From NCBI GenBank assembly GCA_902806595.1, contig CADCXC010000012.1:1116001-1180000 (forward strand): 64,000 bases of DNA, read 5' to 3'. Both the position numbers and the translations under genes were made by a program. The DNA is from Pyrenopolyporus hunteri. Its lineage: Eukaryota; Ascomycota; Sordariomycetes; Xylariales; Hypoxylaceae. Under the pieces are notes generated by a model, which saw only the letters and a program-made list of their open reading frames with translations, ran no database searches and was not told the origin of the DNA. The number at the start of each line of letters is the position of its first letter. Positions within the stretch are counted from its first letter, which is position 1. Positions 46,932-57,916 of the stretch are shown here, piece after piece.

Positions 46932-47410
46932 GACTCTGAAGAAACCTGGTTCATTCATCGACGAGTTGGAATTGACCACGACCTATCTTGAGCTTTCCAA
47001 TGAAAGTAATGTGACTCTCCGAGTAGGAAGTAACTCAATATATCTGACGGACGCTGGGTATAGTGAGACGGTTATAATCGGTCGTGGGTTTCAACTCACT
47101 GAAGTATCTATCCCTGACATCATGACCCCCAGTGCTTCGGAACAAGCATAGACGTCCAAATTTACACCTACCTAGAAACAGATATCAATAATATACTGCT
47201 AGTCGAATACCTGGTAGCCTTTGGAGCCATGAAAATGACGATAATTGACAAGTCGAAAGCGCAGAGAGAAACGAGGAATTAAGAGGAGAAACATAAGAAA
47301 ACAAATAAAATCGAATTTCGCTGGTATCTACCGAAACGCCTTCCCAATGCTGTTCGCTGTTAACCCACCGTATTCTTAATCGAAATACTGATTGACTGTT
47401 CGTACATCTC
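46932..47410. other. Convergent 3' flank of sugar porter and peroxin genes
   Basis: A protein-like open frame continues beyond the porter stop in another frame (about 46911-47151), containing KKPGSFIDELELTTTYLEL; see findings. Otherwise no feature. Confidence 0.5.
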
Positions 47411-49326
47411 TCATTCGAGTCCCATCTGGGCTTCATCACCAATGCCCCATTGGCCTTGGTCCTTCTGGTGTCCCTGGATCTCTAGCTCGAGAGCCGGAGT
47501 AAGGCTCCCTTCGCCGTCGTCTGTCGAACGCAGGCTAGCAGTCTCGCTCGCGCGCCTTGATCTATGTGTGCCGCCCGTGGTACGCCGACGTAACGAAGGG
47601 GCGGATGACCTGAACCTGGCAGATCTCGATGATGTGCTCAGCACCGAAACTGCGTCGTCTTCCTCTCTTGGCTCGCCCTTAGTATGGTCTCGATCCACCG
47701 ATGCGGCTGCACTCGACGCGGACAAGCTAGACGCTGTTTGTATCTTATCCGAGCTAAGTGTCGAAACCGGAGGCGGTCGAGCGGGCAACTCGGGCGGCGG
47801 GGGAGACACCCCATCGTCTGAAACTTCAACGAGCTCGGCGTCGCGATACCATTTACGGCGGCGCGTCCAACGGCCCCATCCGTCGTTGCCTCTGCGGCCG
47901 TTCTGCCACTGTTCCGTTATTCGTGAGTAAGGTGCAGCTTGTTAAACCGGGGCGTAGGCATGCAACCCACCTTATTGTCATAGAAAATCCACCCGTTCTT
48001 CCCTGCGTCCGTGTCATAGGCCGCCTCGTCCAGATCGGGAGCGCCGTCGACCCGCCATTTGCTCCCCTCGACCCATCTCCACCTTGCACGACCATCCTCT
48101 ACCTCGGGGAGTTCGAATTCATCTTTCGGAGGGACAGGGTTGTTGTGTTCGTCCGTCCATGCCGCACGTTCATAGGCGAACAGACTGTTCGTCCAGCCTA
48201 GCCCTAGCCAGCGCCGCTGATTTTCGTAGATAATAAAAGTGAATCGCACGCCCGAGTCCTTGGTTCCGGAGTGACCGGTACGATGAAGAGCCGCGGTAAG
48301 GGCGGATGCCGATACCTTTGCGGTCCCGCGTGATTGTTTCGCCTTGGAATTCGTTACCGGATCGGCTTGCGCGCCGTTCACACCTCGGGACTTCGTCTTG
48401 GCCGGTTCCTCGAATTGCAATCCCGTTACTAACCTCGCGAGCCGCCGCATGGTCGCGCTCCGCCATAGCAGCGTCCGGGATACCCGGCAGACTCTCGAAT
48501 GCCAGGTAAGTACCAGGGTGCCAAATACCAACACCACCCTCTTGGTCGTTATGATTCTCAGCGGAGGAAGCGTAAGGACGATCCAAGCGGGGGTGATGGC
48601 TAGTATGCGAACGAAGAGCGTCGTAAGCGCGGGTCTCGTGGTGGCGCTGGTGGCCGTTCGCTGGGTAGATAGGAAGTCGGTCATCTCGAGCAGAGGCTCC
48701 AGAAGTATATTACACCTAGTGGTGAAGACCTTGACAGTGTCGACAATCTCGTCCAAGGTCTTCTGGTGCCTCGTACTGGTGATTTCGCTTGCGTTACGCT
48801 GATGCAAGCTGCCCGCACCTCCCCCGGTAGACGCGCCCGACGTCTTCTTTTCCCTGCTATTCGCCACGCTCGGATGTTCGGCCCAGCCACTGCTCGACAA
48901 AGGGCTGTATCGTCGCCCGTACATTCCCGCTATAAGGCCCATGACCACAACGATAGGGCCGGCGAACCGCACGACGACGTCTCCATATTGTACAGCCGCC
49001 CAGAACACAACAAGCAGCAGGAAGCTTTCCCACGGGTCACCGGTAGTCCAAGTCAACAAACCCACTAGCTTGTTCAGGGGCAGGAGGAAAGGATGGCTGT
49101 AAGCAAGGGCGCGGGTAATCTGGGGCGGCGTAGCGAGCAGCAAAGGCGACTTCTGGTGTACGAGAATAGTCGACCTCCGCTTGGCGGCCGAGGCGGCGGT
49201 GGAAAGGTTCGCGGGGGAGAAGGAGGCGTACGTCGGAGGGGCGTAGGTGGGAGGGAGATCAGAAGGGGTAGTAGCAGTAGCGGAGCCATCGACGTCGCCG
49301 CGCGGAGCAGTTTTCGGGGTCGACAT
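47411..49326 (-). CDS. Dysferlin-domain peroxisomal membrane protein (Pex23/Pex24/Pex28-32 type)
   Basis: Predicted 617-residue integral membrane peroxin. Exon 1 (47971-49326) and exon 2 (47411-47908) join across a 62-nt intron in frame. An N-terminal Pro/Ala-rich tail is followed by LLATPPQITRALAYSHPFLL and hydrophobic segments: residues about 95-135 (WESFLLLVVFWAAVQYGDVV, FAGPIVVVMGLIAGMYG) and about 235-275 (LTTLFVRILAITPAWIVLTL). The C-terminal half holds a dysferlin repeat: DysF-N FTFIIYENQRRWLGLGWTNS with FAYERAAWTDE, then DysF-C WRWVEGSKWRVDG, NGWIFYDNKWQNG and TRRRKWYRDAEL. This order is that of fungal Pex30/Pex23-like proteins, which control peroxisome number and size at ER contact sites. 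The last 100 residues are Ser/Thr-rich and probably disordered. Which paralogue it is cannot be decided by eye. Confidence 0.88.
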
Positions 49327-51139
49327 GTGGGTCAGCCAAGGGGTGTCCTAGAGTGCGAAAGCAACAGAGGGGAGATGGTTAGCCTCAGTGCGCAGCCATG
49401 TTAAGATGGTTATGGAGTGATCCTATTCGTTTTTTGCCTTGCGTGGGTACTATGTAAGTGAGAAAGCAGGTGGGCGCTAAAGAACTGGGGGTGAAGGGTT
49501 CGAGGGAAATGCCGAGGCTTATTACACATTGTTCATCAAGCGATCTGATGACGCCTTCATTAAAGAAGGGGAGACCAGGCCAACAGAAGGGATGCGCATG
49601 TATGTGCAGGAGGGAAAATGGGGATTTTGGCATGGGAAAAATCCCATATCATGTAAACCCGAGATAGATACCTAGATAGATACCTAGGTATATTATTAGG
49701 CGGAAACGAGAATGACGAGCAACTTACCAGAGCAGCCATCAAGGGCCGTAGTATGGAAATAGGTTCACGGAGTTTGTTAATGCGCGCGAACCGCCCCAGG
49801 TGTTGAGGCAATAGCTAAAAATGCTTATTAGGTCATGTATGAAACCTACCCAGGTAGGCGATAGGTATTAAATTTAACATGTAGCCGGCTGATGAGAAGG
49901 GCGCAGAGAGATACAATAAGTAGAGAGTTCCTTCCCGGCCCTGCCGCTGTCCCTGCTGCCGTCGTCGTCGCTGCCGTTCCGTTGCGGTCACGACGTCATT
50001 TAACGATGATAGGTGGTATCTCCGTCGTGGAACTGTACTGTTCGGTACATGTTTAGGTAGGTAGGTACCTATATATACGGGTTCAGGCATGCAACAATAG
50101 GTAGCTGCACGTTTACCCACGATATAGCGAGGAATAGGGAGAAAGAGATGGGAAATAAAAGGAATAAAAAAAGGAAAAAGGGATGTCCAGCATTCATCTT
50201 ACTCATAATCGATAATTACAGGTAGGTAGATATTTAGAAGAGGCACAATTTCCTTCTGATTCTCTTGGGGTTACGTATGTCCCGTATTGTATGTATGTAC
50301 AATACAATACCTAGGACGTATGTAGGTACCTATGTTTCATACCTAGGTAGGTATCAGAGGCATGTAGCGAAGACATTACGCGCCAATATCTCTCACATGC
50401 TCGGGCAGGTACGACATTCATACACTGCCACCTACATAGGTAGGTAGGTACATTTATTTTGGCACCTACCTAGAGTGGTATCAATTGCCTATTTTATCTA
50501 GCTCAATTACCCGATATAGCTTAATTTTGTAACCCTAGCGAAGATTTCAGGTGGTACATGTAGGTATTCAGCTGTATGTATTCTCGTGTTATGAATCGGG
50601 GGCACTAGCTACCTGGTAGCTTAGGTAGGTACCTAGCTAAACCCATCCGACCTCTTCCTCGGTATTTTCACATGTGATGACTTACATCCATCCACACATA
50701 CGTCTATAGGTTTACATGTGCATATTATATATCTAGGTGTCCTACGAATTTCATAGGTAGATTCTTCTAAATATAAAAGCAACCCCTATGATGAAGTCGA
50801 CTTGAGCCTTTTCGTTAACACAACCCCAGGTATCTGGGTAGGTACCTAGGTAAGCAGTTCAAGTTTATGACTACCTACCTACCTTACCTACCTAGGTGCC
50901 ACTTAAGGTATCCATGTGCATATTTACGTCTGGCGTCAACGGCCAAGAACCTCGTAAAAACTTCGTAAAGTATTAAACTAGATGGCAGGTGCCCTCGGTC
51001 TTCCCGTGGCGTAACAGGCTTATATGGGCTTACTTCCTATCACCCTTGTCTCCGTCGATTCCAGCGCCGGGGATCTCCCGTCATCCCGGATTCTATCGTT
51101 AAGTGACTAAATACATAGTCTGATTGCCACCGAGATATG
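49327..51139. other. Intergenic region rich in GGTA/TACC repeats
   Basis: About 1.8 kb between the start of the dysferlin-domain gene and the 3' end of the 1113-residue unknown gene. Repeat blocks occupy much of 50040-50900. No coding frame is supported. Confidence 0.65.
50040..50900. repeat. Longest run of GGTA/TACC palindromic repeat blocks
   Basis: Separate blocks at about 50050-50078, 50219-50230, 50306-50355, 50425-50475, 50617-50640 and 50826-50900, with units such as GGTAGGTACC, CCTAGGTAGG and TACCTACCTACC. Confidence 0.8.
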
Positions 51140-54100
51140 TTACGACTCTAGGCATTTGATGTCGGGATTCACGCTTCGAAGCCACCGAATGAACCCGCGT
51201 CCTTGAATTTTGCCGATCTCGAGCTTGCTTCCCCGACTTCGGTCGAACACAAGTCTCCACAATGAGCCATTGTTGTTCTTCAACGTGTATACGCTGTTCC
51301 CGTTCGATCCCGAGATTATGTCTCTCGAGAAACCGGATATGTCCATCGGATCGATCTTAACGTCTATCGGGCCCCGCCAGGTCGCCACCAATCTTCGCTC
51401 ACCGTCGTAGAAGAGTTTAAGACAATTCTCTTGCTCGCCCCGCCTCTCCCACGAGACAAATCCGTTGCTATAGCGAGACAGTTCGAAGTCGGCATTGCCG
51501 GACGACAACGCGACTTCTATAGCATTACTTGGATGTTTATCGGTAGGACCCGGAACGCTCGATGCCGCCGGGAAGATTGTAGACGAAGAAGCCGTCCCAT
51601 CGTCAGGTAGTGAGTTTTCTTTCTGACCATTCGCTTTATTCTCATCTTGCATACTTTGCGCTGGCACGGCCTTATTCGGGCTACGTGCTTGCCTATTTTC
51701 GGCGAGCGGCCCCCTAACGCCCACCATGATTTCCGCCCTCACCTCCTCTGTCTCATCCTCGTTCCCGACATCGAGCACCCGCTTTGACCCGGAAGCGTGC
51801 GTGTGCCTGCAAGTATCGCGCTGGGCTTCTGGACGCGCGTCCGCCTTAGCATCACTAGAAGCCCCTCGGCTAAATGACGGCATCCCTTCGTTTGAGTCTT
51901 CGGCGCATATCATCTCGCTTCCCTCTAATTCGGGTGTAGCTGCGCCAGAAACATCCTTAGTAGCAATTGCAGAGATCGTCCTAGATCGTATTATGTCAGA
52001 CACTCCGTTATAGGGTGCGCTGGCGGCTCTATCTCCTGAAGGTAGCTGAGCAGAAGAGGGAGCACAGGGCGCAGAGTGTTGTCTTATAGGTTGTTGACTA
52101 TCTAATACCGTCTTAGGGAGATAGGATTGGATTGGACCGAGAGCTTGCCTAGTGGTATGGTTCGAATTATCTTCAGCGGCCTGCGCTTTTCTAGGATCCT
52201 CGTCGCTGTCCCTATTGTTTAGGAATGAGTTATTCAACTCGATAGCACGTTGCATCGCTTGAAATGCGCCTTCTCCTCGTGGCTCTGTTGTGTCGGATAC
52301 GGCACTTCTACGTGTTTTCTGCGGATGTCCTTGCGCCTCCGGTGCCGGGTCAAGCGGTTGGACCGATTGGTCGGCGCTCTCTGCACTTCGTAGGCCATAG
52401 AATGCCCAGGGACGGCCAGCATCGCCGTGATTTGTAAGGGATAGAAAAGCCTGGTCTAGACCCCTCTTGTTGCGACTATCAAAATAGGTGCGTCGTTCTT
52501 CCACATCACCAGCTGAAAGCTCGAGTGGCGTCGATCGCTTCTCCAAAGTATCTAGGGCGCCATCAGGATTCCTACGGCCTTTAAGAGGGTTGCCACCGGG
52601 CTCGGGCTCGGATTCAGAGGCCGAATAGTCTTCATCGCCGGGAATTTCGCCCCCTTTCTCGCGCCATTCCTCCATTAGCTTCTCCGTGTCCGCTGTAGCA
52701 GTAGATACAGATTCCAAGTCGGAATCGGAGCCCGGGGTATCTTGATCATCACCAACCGTCGGTAAATCATCACGTATAATACTCGGAAGAGACTCGCGTT
52801 CTATAACATAGAAAAGACACTATTAGCAGATCCGTTAAGAGGAACGATAGCGAGAGCGGGAGCGATGATAATAATAGACTAAAGTCTTAAGAAGGGCTCA
52901 ACAGCCAGGATCGTGATCAAGGAGAATGTGGAATGGCCAAAGTCACTCGGGAAGCGTTCGAGTAAAATAACTTACCTTGAAGCCGCCCTTTTTCTCTATC
53001 CTCCCACGTGCTAAAGCCTTCCCGCTCGGCAATCCAACGACGAGCAGCATTGAAAGGGTGGTCCGGTCCGGTTGGTGCCTTGCGTTGATACAGCGGGAAT
53101 CGAGTCAGATCCCGAGCCGCGAGCCATCCTACGGTCTGGGACTCGTCGAAGAACATGACGGGAAACTTCCTCGACTCTACCTTCGGGCCGCCATTCTCAT
53201 ATCCCGGCGCCCAATCTACTATCTTATTTGATTCGTAGATGTAGCAGCTCGGCGGATGCGACCTCTTCTCAAGCAGACCGGTCGCGTTAAGGGTAGGGGT
53301 GCCCTTCAAGCCGCTCCCGTTCTGGCTATCCCATCCGAGAATCATGACCGGATAGATTTGAGTGCTATCTTTCTGATGCTGGTTGCTTCTCCAGTTGCCA
53401 TGATAGATATGGAAAGTCTTGGGGTTGGTAATGACACGGTGTGAGCCGCGTAAACTCGAAAGAGCGGTGGGTGTGCTTGATACGCTTGACCTCTCGCGCC
53501 CCTCAATCATCGGCTTCTCCGACGTCGTTGTTCCGGGGGTTAACCTCGCGTCTGAATTCCCCGCATAAGGCGAAGACGATCTGGCAAACTCCTCGGCCCT
53601 AGCTTGTTGCTTTTTACTCTCCTTCATGATCTGATACCTCGATTTGACGACGGCTGGTTTATACCCGCTCGCGTAAGCTTCCTCGGCAACCTCATTGTTC
53701 AGTCTTGCCAGGGTTTCGGTGCAGTCTACTACTAGGTAACCGAGCGCCTTCACAGCCGAGTCTCTATTTCTATCGGGGAAGCCATGACTTATCCCATTGA
53801 GGTGTTTAGCGGCGCCCATGATGGAATTCCGCGTAAAACGAACCCCGTGCTCCTCGCACTTTAGAATGTACCATTTCTGACTACCGCTAGGCCATTCCAC
53901 AATCGTATCCTTGTGTTCCGCTCTGCCATCCTGGTAGACTTCGTCGAACCTAATAGTCCGACACGCAGAACGGGTGGATTCAGCCAGGGGCGTATCATTA
54001 GGAGTACGGAGGGGATTTACCGAGGTGTCAACCCGTAGTCGCTTGGAGGGAGACTCCCTGGACACGGATGCTCTCCGCTTTTGCGTTAGGATGCGCATAA

Positions 54101-54656
54101 TCAGACGCCGCTCACCGGAGACGGTTTCGTGCTGAACGGTGCAGGTCAGGGGCTTGCTCAGTTTAGGCGTCTGGCTCCGAGACTTGGTGGGGGTCCACGA
54201 CGTAGGTTGATCACCATTCCGTAAGCTACTAGGTTCCGTAGTCCCATCTTGAGGCGGCGGGATACCATCGTTTCCGGCACTAACAGAGTTACGCAGGCCG
54301 TCGTTGCTAATTTTATAAACGCTGAGTTTCTCATGATATGCAATTTCATGGCGGACATATTCCTCTCTATGAGACTTTTCGATGAGCTCGATCCGCTTCT
54401 GGTAACCGGTTTGAATCTGTTGTAAGTCATGCCGGAGGCTCTTTTCGACCATGGGACCGATGACATCACTGTACAAGGCCGGCGGCACAGTCTCCTTCAG
54501 CTTCCGCAAATTCCTTTCGCTGCTTTCTCTAAGCTCCTTCTTCTCTTTTCCTAGAAGATCTTCTTGGAACGCGAGATTCGCTTTATGTTTTTCTATCATG
54601 CCACGTCTCTCTCTTCCCCAAGACTGGTGGAAATCCAGAACGGCCGATGGGTCCAT
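51140..54656 (-). CDS. Hypothetical coiled-coil protein, 1113 residues
   Basis: I do not recognise this protein. Exon 1 (52976-54656) and exon 2 (51140-52800) join across a 175-nt intron (GTAAGT donor, TTATAG acceptor) to give 3342 nt in frame. The ATG at 54656 (MDPSAVLDFHQSWGRERRGM) is the first in frame. Residues about 15-120 form a charged coiled coil (LLGKEKKELRESSERNLRKL). A basic Ser/Arg region, QKRRASVSRESPSKRLRVD, may be a nuclear signal. A globular middle follows (IVEWPSGSQKWYILKCEEHG, FHIYHGNWRSNQHQ, FPVMFFDESQTVGWLAARDL), suggesting a PWWP- or Tudor-like small beta domain, then a long polar linker. The C-terminus (about the last 115 residues) looks folded: SNGFVSWERRGEQENCLKLF, then LKNNNGSLWRLVFDR. 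A nuclear or chromatin role is a guess from composition only. Confidence 0.78.
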
Positions 54657-55377
54657 ATTATCGTGGATGCTATGGTGCGACTTCTGCTGCGGCAATCACG
54701 GAATCACCAACCGACGGGTATTTCGAGCCAAAGAAACGGAGATGTGGCAGGCATATGAATTAGTTAGGAGTAGAAAAAGAAGTCGAACCCCCAGTTTATA
54801 AGCGCAAGGAGGAACACCTTGAACCGGATACCTGAGTTAGCGGCGCGGAAAGAAGGAGGTGGATGACGAGGGACGTTACAATTTGTATGATACAGGGAAA
54901 GAGAAGAGAAGATCGGCGCCAACTAGGAAATTTAAGAAGTGTACCTAGACGAGAATCACTTCTAGGTTGGTTTGCCTACTAATGGTACGATTCAGGTTTG
55001 AGATCGCGACCCAGAGAAAACGGGCTAACCCGCCAACCTAACTAGTGAGAGAATACTCCTTGTTCTTTGCCAGAACGTCAATAACGTCGACCCTGGAGGC
55101 CCGGATATGTAATGAAGGTTACTTGTGCGGCGGGCAAGAGGGGTGGCGAGGTTTGCTGCCGAACTGATGTGCGCTGGAGTGATGCTCATCCGTGGCGAGC
55201 CGAGATCGATGTTCGAACTCGAGAGATTTGGGAGTACCTTGGGTCGATTCTCTTATACCTAAGTACCTAAGTAGCTCGCCTACGCGCGGGGGGTTAGCCA
55301 TACCTACAAGGTAAAAGGTAGAGAGGTTGGTAGAAGATGCAACTTCTTCGACCAGAGCGCATATATAACTGAATTAC

Positions 55378-55402
55378 TTAATGTACCTACCGAGGTAGGT
55401 AG
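55378..55402. repeat. GGTA/TACC palindromic repeat
   Basis: TACCTACCGAGGTAGGTAGC, an inverted pair around CGAG. Confidence 0.75.
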
Positions 55403-55967
55403 CACTTGATAAAATAAACCTAAGCAGTCCCTGCCTTAGAGCCTGAGTCTCCGCTCCGTTGAAGAGGGCATCTACGGTATGAGTATCGACTTCCCCCTAC
55501 CTAACTACATAGGTCAGGCATGTTAAACACGCGGCGGGTAGTTACTTAGACCACTCATATGTATCGCACCTAGCAGGTACCTTGGGTATGCACGTCAGGA
55601 CATGCCGTTTCTGTTTGTAAGAAACTTGGAAAGAACTTAGGATAACGGCTCTGGTGGCATTTAGGTGGGATCGGGCCTAACAGTTGTGGAAGCGACGTCT
55701 AAGACGAGTATCTTCCCGTATTACCGGTTGGTAAATATATCAGGTTTGGCTACCAAGGTATAGATGAGGTATAGATTAGAGGGACGCTGCCTGGTGGGAT
55801 ATAATTTATTTAATAGTGTTTGGTCCTCTTGTTGAATGTTGAATGTTGTATGTCGAAACGATTTTTTATGTTTTTTATACATGGGCATTAATATACACGT
55901 ACGACCCAACCCCCTGTTAGATACATCGTATCTGTATAATATAGTAGGTAAAAACTGGCGAGAGCCC

Positions 55968-56030
55968 CACTACCTACCTTACCTACCTAGGTACCTACCT
56001 ACCTATGTATGTACCTAGGTAAGTACCCAA
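55968..56030. repeat. GGTA/TACC palindromic repeat cluster
   Basis: Contains TACCTTACCTACCTAGGTAC followed by CTACCTACCTATG and ACCTAGGTAAGTACC. Confidence 0.8.
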
Positions 56031-56825
56031 CGACGCGAATTCTATGGTACAAAAATTGTCAATCGGAGTCGAGAATACCGACAAGGAAGTAGAATGAATA
56101 TTTTATAAGGTGTTTGCTACTTCCTTTGCCCCCTTTTTAGCTGAAATAGGTAATATTATGTTAAAACTCCTTCACTTAACTTTTATCCGCCACCTCGACA
56201 ACATCAGTGGCAATGTAGTCGTATAGGTAGGTATGTTTACAGCAGAATGATGAGTCCCGTGCCGACCATCAAGTCATTTGAGTTATTACAACACAGTGTG
56301 TATTTTCTAATAACACTCGGGATCCGGTTAATTAAACGTCCTGTAATTACAACCCGAAGTTATGCTGTAGATGTGCGAGAACTCGGGATCCCGAGAGACT
56401 TTTCGGTTTGTCGTATTATTGGTGACATAACCGAATTCGAGGGCTACCATCCAACGTACCTAGGTATCTATGTATGCACGTCGAGTTAGACTATCTGTAC
56501 ACCATACGTTTGTAACCTTGTCATCCCGTAATGCTTTTAAATAGCGAGTTTGTAACCGCCCCCTAATGCTGTAACTTTGGAAAACGCAAATCAAAGTTGC
56601 CATTCAAAAGCACTATATATTATTAATCATTTACGCATTGGACCTCTTAACGGTTTAGAAAGGAATCGATTGTAGTTTAGTATCCTTTGAAACAGGTACC
56701 TATGTGAATTGACATTCTGTTTGATGGGAAATAGTTGTTATTGTGGTTTTAATCTCTACCTTAAGTGTCGATTGTAAACCTCCAGTCTCTAAGACGTGTA
56801 GGTACTTAGGTCCTACGTGATTTCA

Positions 56826-56868
56826 TATCTATCTAGGTACCTAGGTAGGTACATGTACCTACTTGCCA
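56826..56868. repeat. GGTA/TACC palindromic repeat cluster
   Basis: ATCTAGGTACCTAGGTAGGT followed by ACATGTACCTACTT. Confidence 0.8.
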
Positions 56869-57130
56869 TATAAATTCCCTCCTCTACGCTCGCTTGAAAA
56901 ACTAAGGGAACATCCAATCCTCCCAGACCGACCTGCAAATTTACCCACCTCTCATTGTTTCTACCCTCAGTAATGTATAATTCTCGAACACAAGATATCC
57001 TGAATAATGTAGCCGTGGATATACCATGTATTGTAATAACTTCCTACACGATTTGAAACTAGATTATAAACCTTCAAGCTTATTTTGATCGCGATGTCCT
57101 TAGAGAAATAGGAGACCGCTTGTCCCTACC

Positions 57131-57156
57131 AACCTAGGTACTTAGGTAGGTATGCT
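57131..57156. repeat. GGTA/TACC palindromic repeat
   Basis: ACCTAGGTACTTAGGTAGGT. Confidence 0.7.
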
Positions 57157-57916
57157 GCCGGTTTTTTTTTTCTTTCTTTTTGCTTTTTAGACTATTCTCG
57201 CCTCATTTGCTCGTGTATCGATCTCACTTCCGCGGTCGTTTAATAAAGTCGTAGATCGGCGATAACATGTAATGATATTACGTTTAGGGTTCCCAATACC
57301 CGTTGAAGGGACCGAAAGAGGACTGGAAATATAAAGCGATTAAATATCTTCGTGGCTTGATTCTAATGACCTTTCACCGGAAAACCCACCCAAGCTACCA
57401 GGTTATCTACCTCTCGGCCATCCGTTATGAAAGCCGGATATTTTACTATCCTTCATCACCTGGACGTATCGTCGACTACCTAGATTTCCTCTAACTCGAC
57501 CCAAAAATTACCCCCTCGTCTTGCAAACTTATTAGAACGATTCGAGATTGACTCTGGAACACCCTTTCTGTCATGGCTCATATTTGAAGCCACTCAAAAC
57601 TACCCGAGGCGGGCCATTATGTTAAGGGATGCACTATCTATAAATAGGTACACAGAAGCCCAACTAACACCAGAGTACTAGTGCTCTGACATCACGATAG
57701 TCGGCATATTTTTTTTATTTAGCAAAATATTGCGGCGAAAATGCGAACGTGATTGGGCATGTATGCGCCACAGTAACTTGCCTACCTTCACCACCGTCAC
57801 GATTCCTACCCCGTAAAAACTCCGTAACAGACCTTTCCTCCTTGAACCGACGGGCAAAAATGTCATTTCCTTACAATAATCATTGCGAATACGTTAGGTA
57901 TGTGGTAATGTACCTT

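Larger units (their letters stand above)
54657..57916. other. Long intergenic region between unknown gene and TOR 3' end
   Basis: About 3.3 kb with no supported gene. Left part is the upstream region of the coiled-coil protein gene. GGTA/TACC blocks lie at 55378-55402, 55968-56030, 56826-56868 and 57131-57156. A T-rich tract is at 57160-57190. Open frames up to 80 codons look random. Confidence 0.65.
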
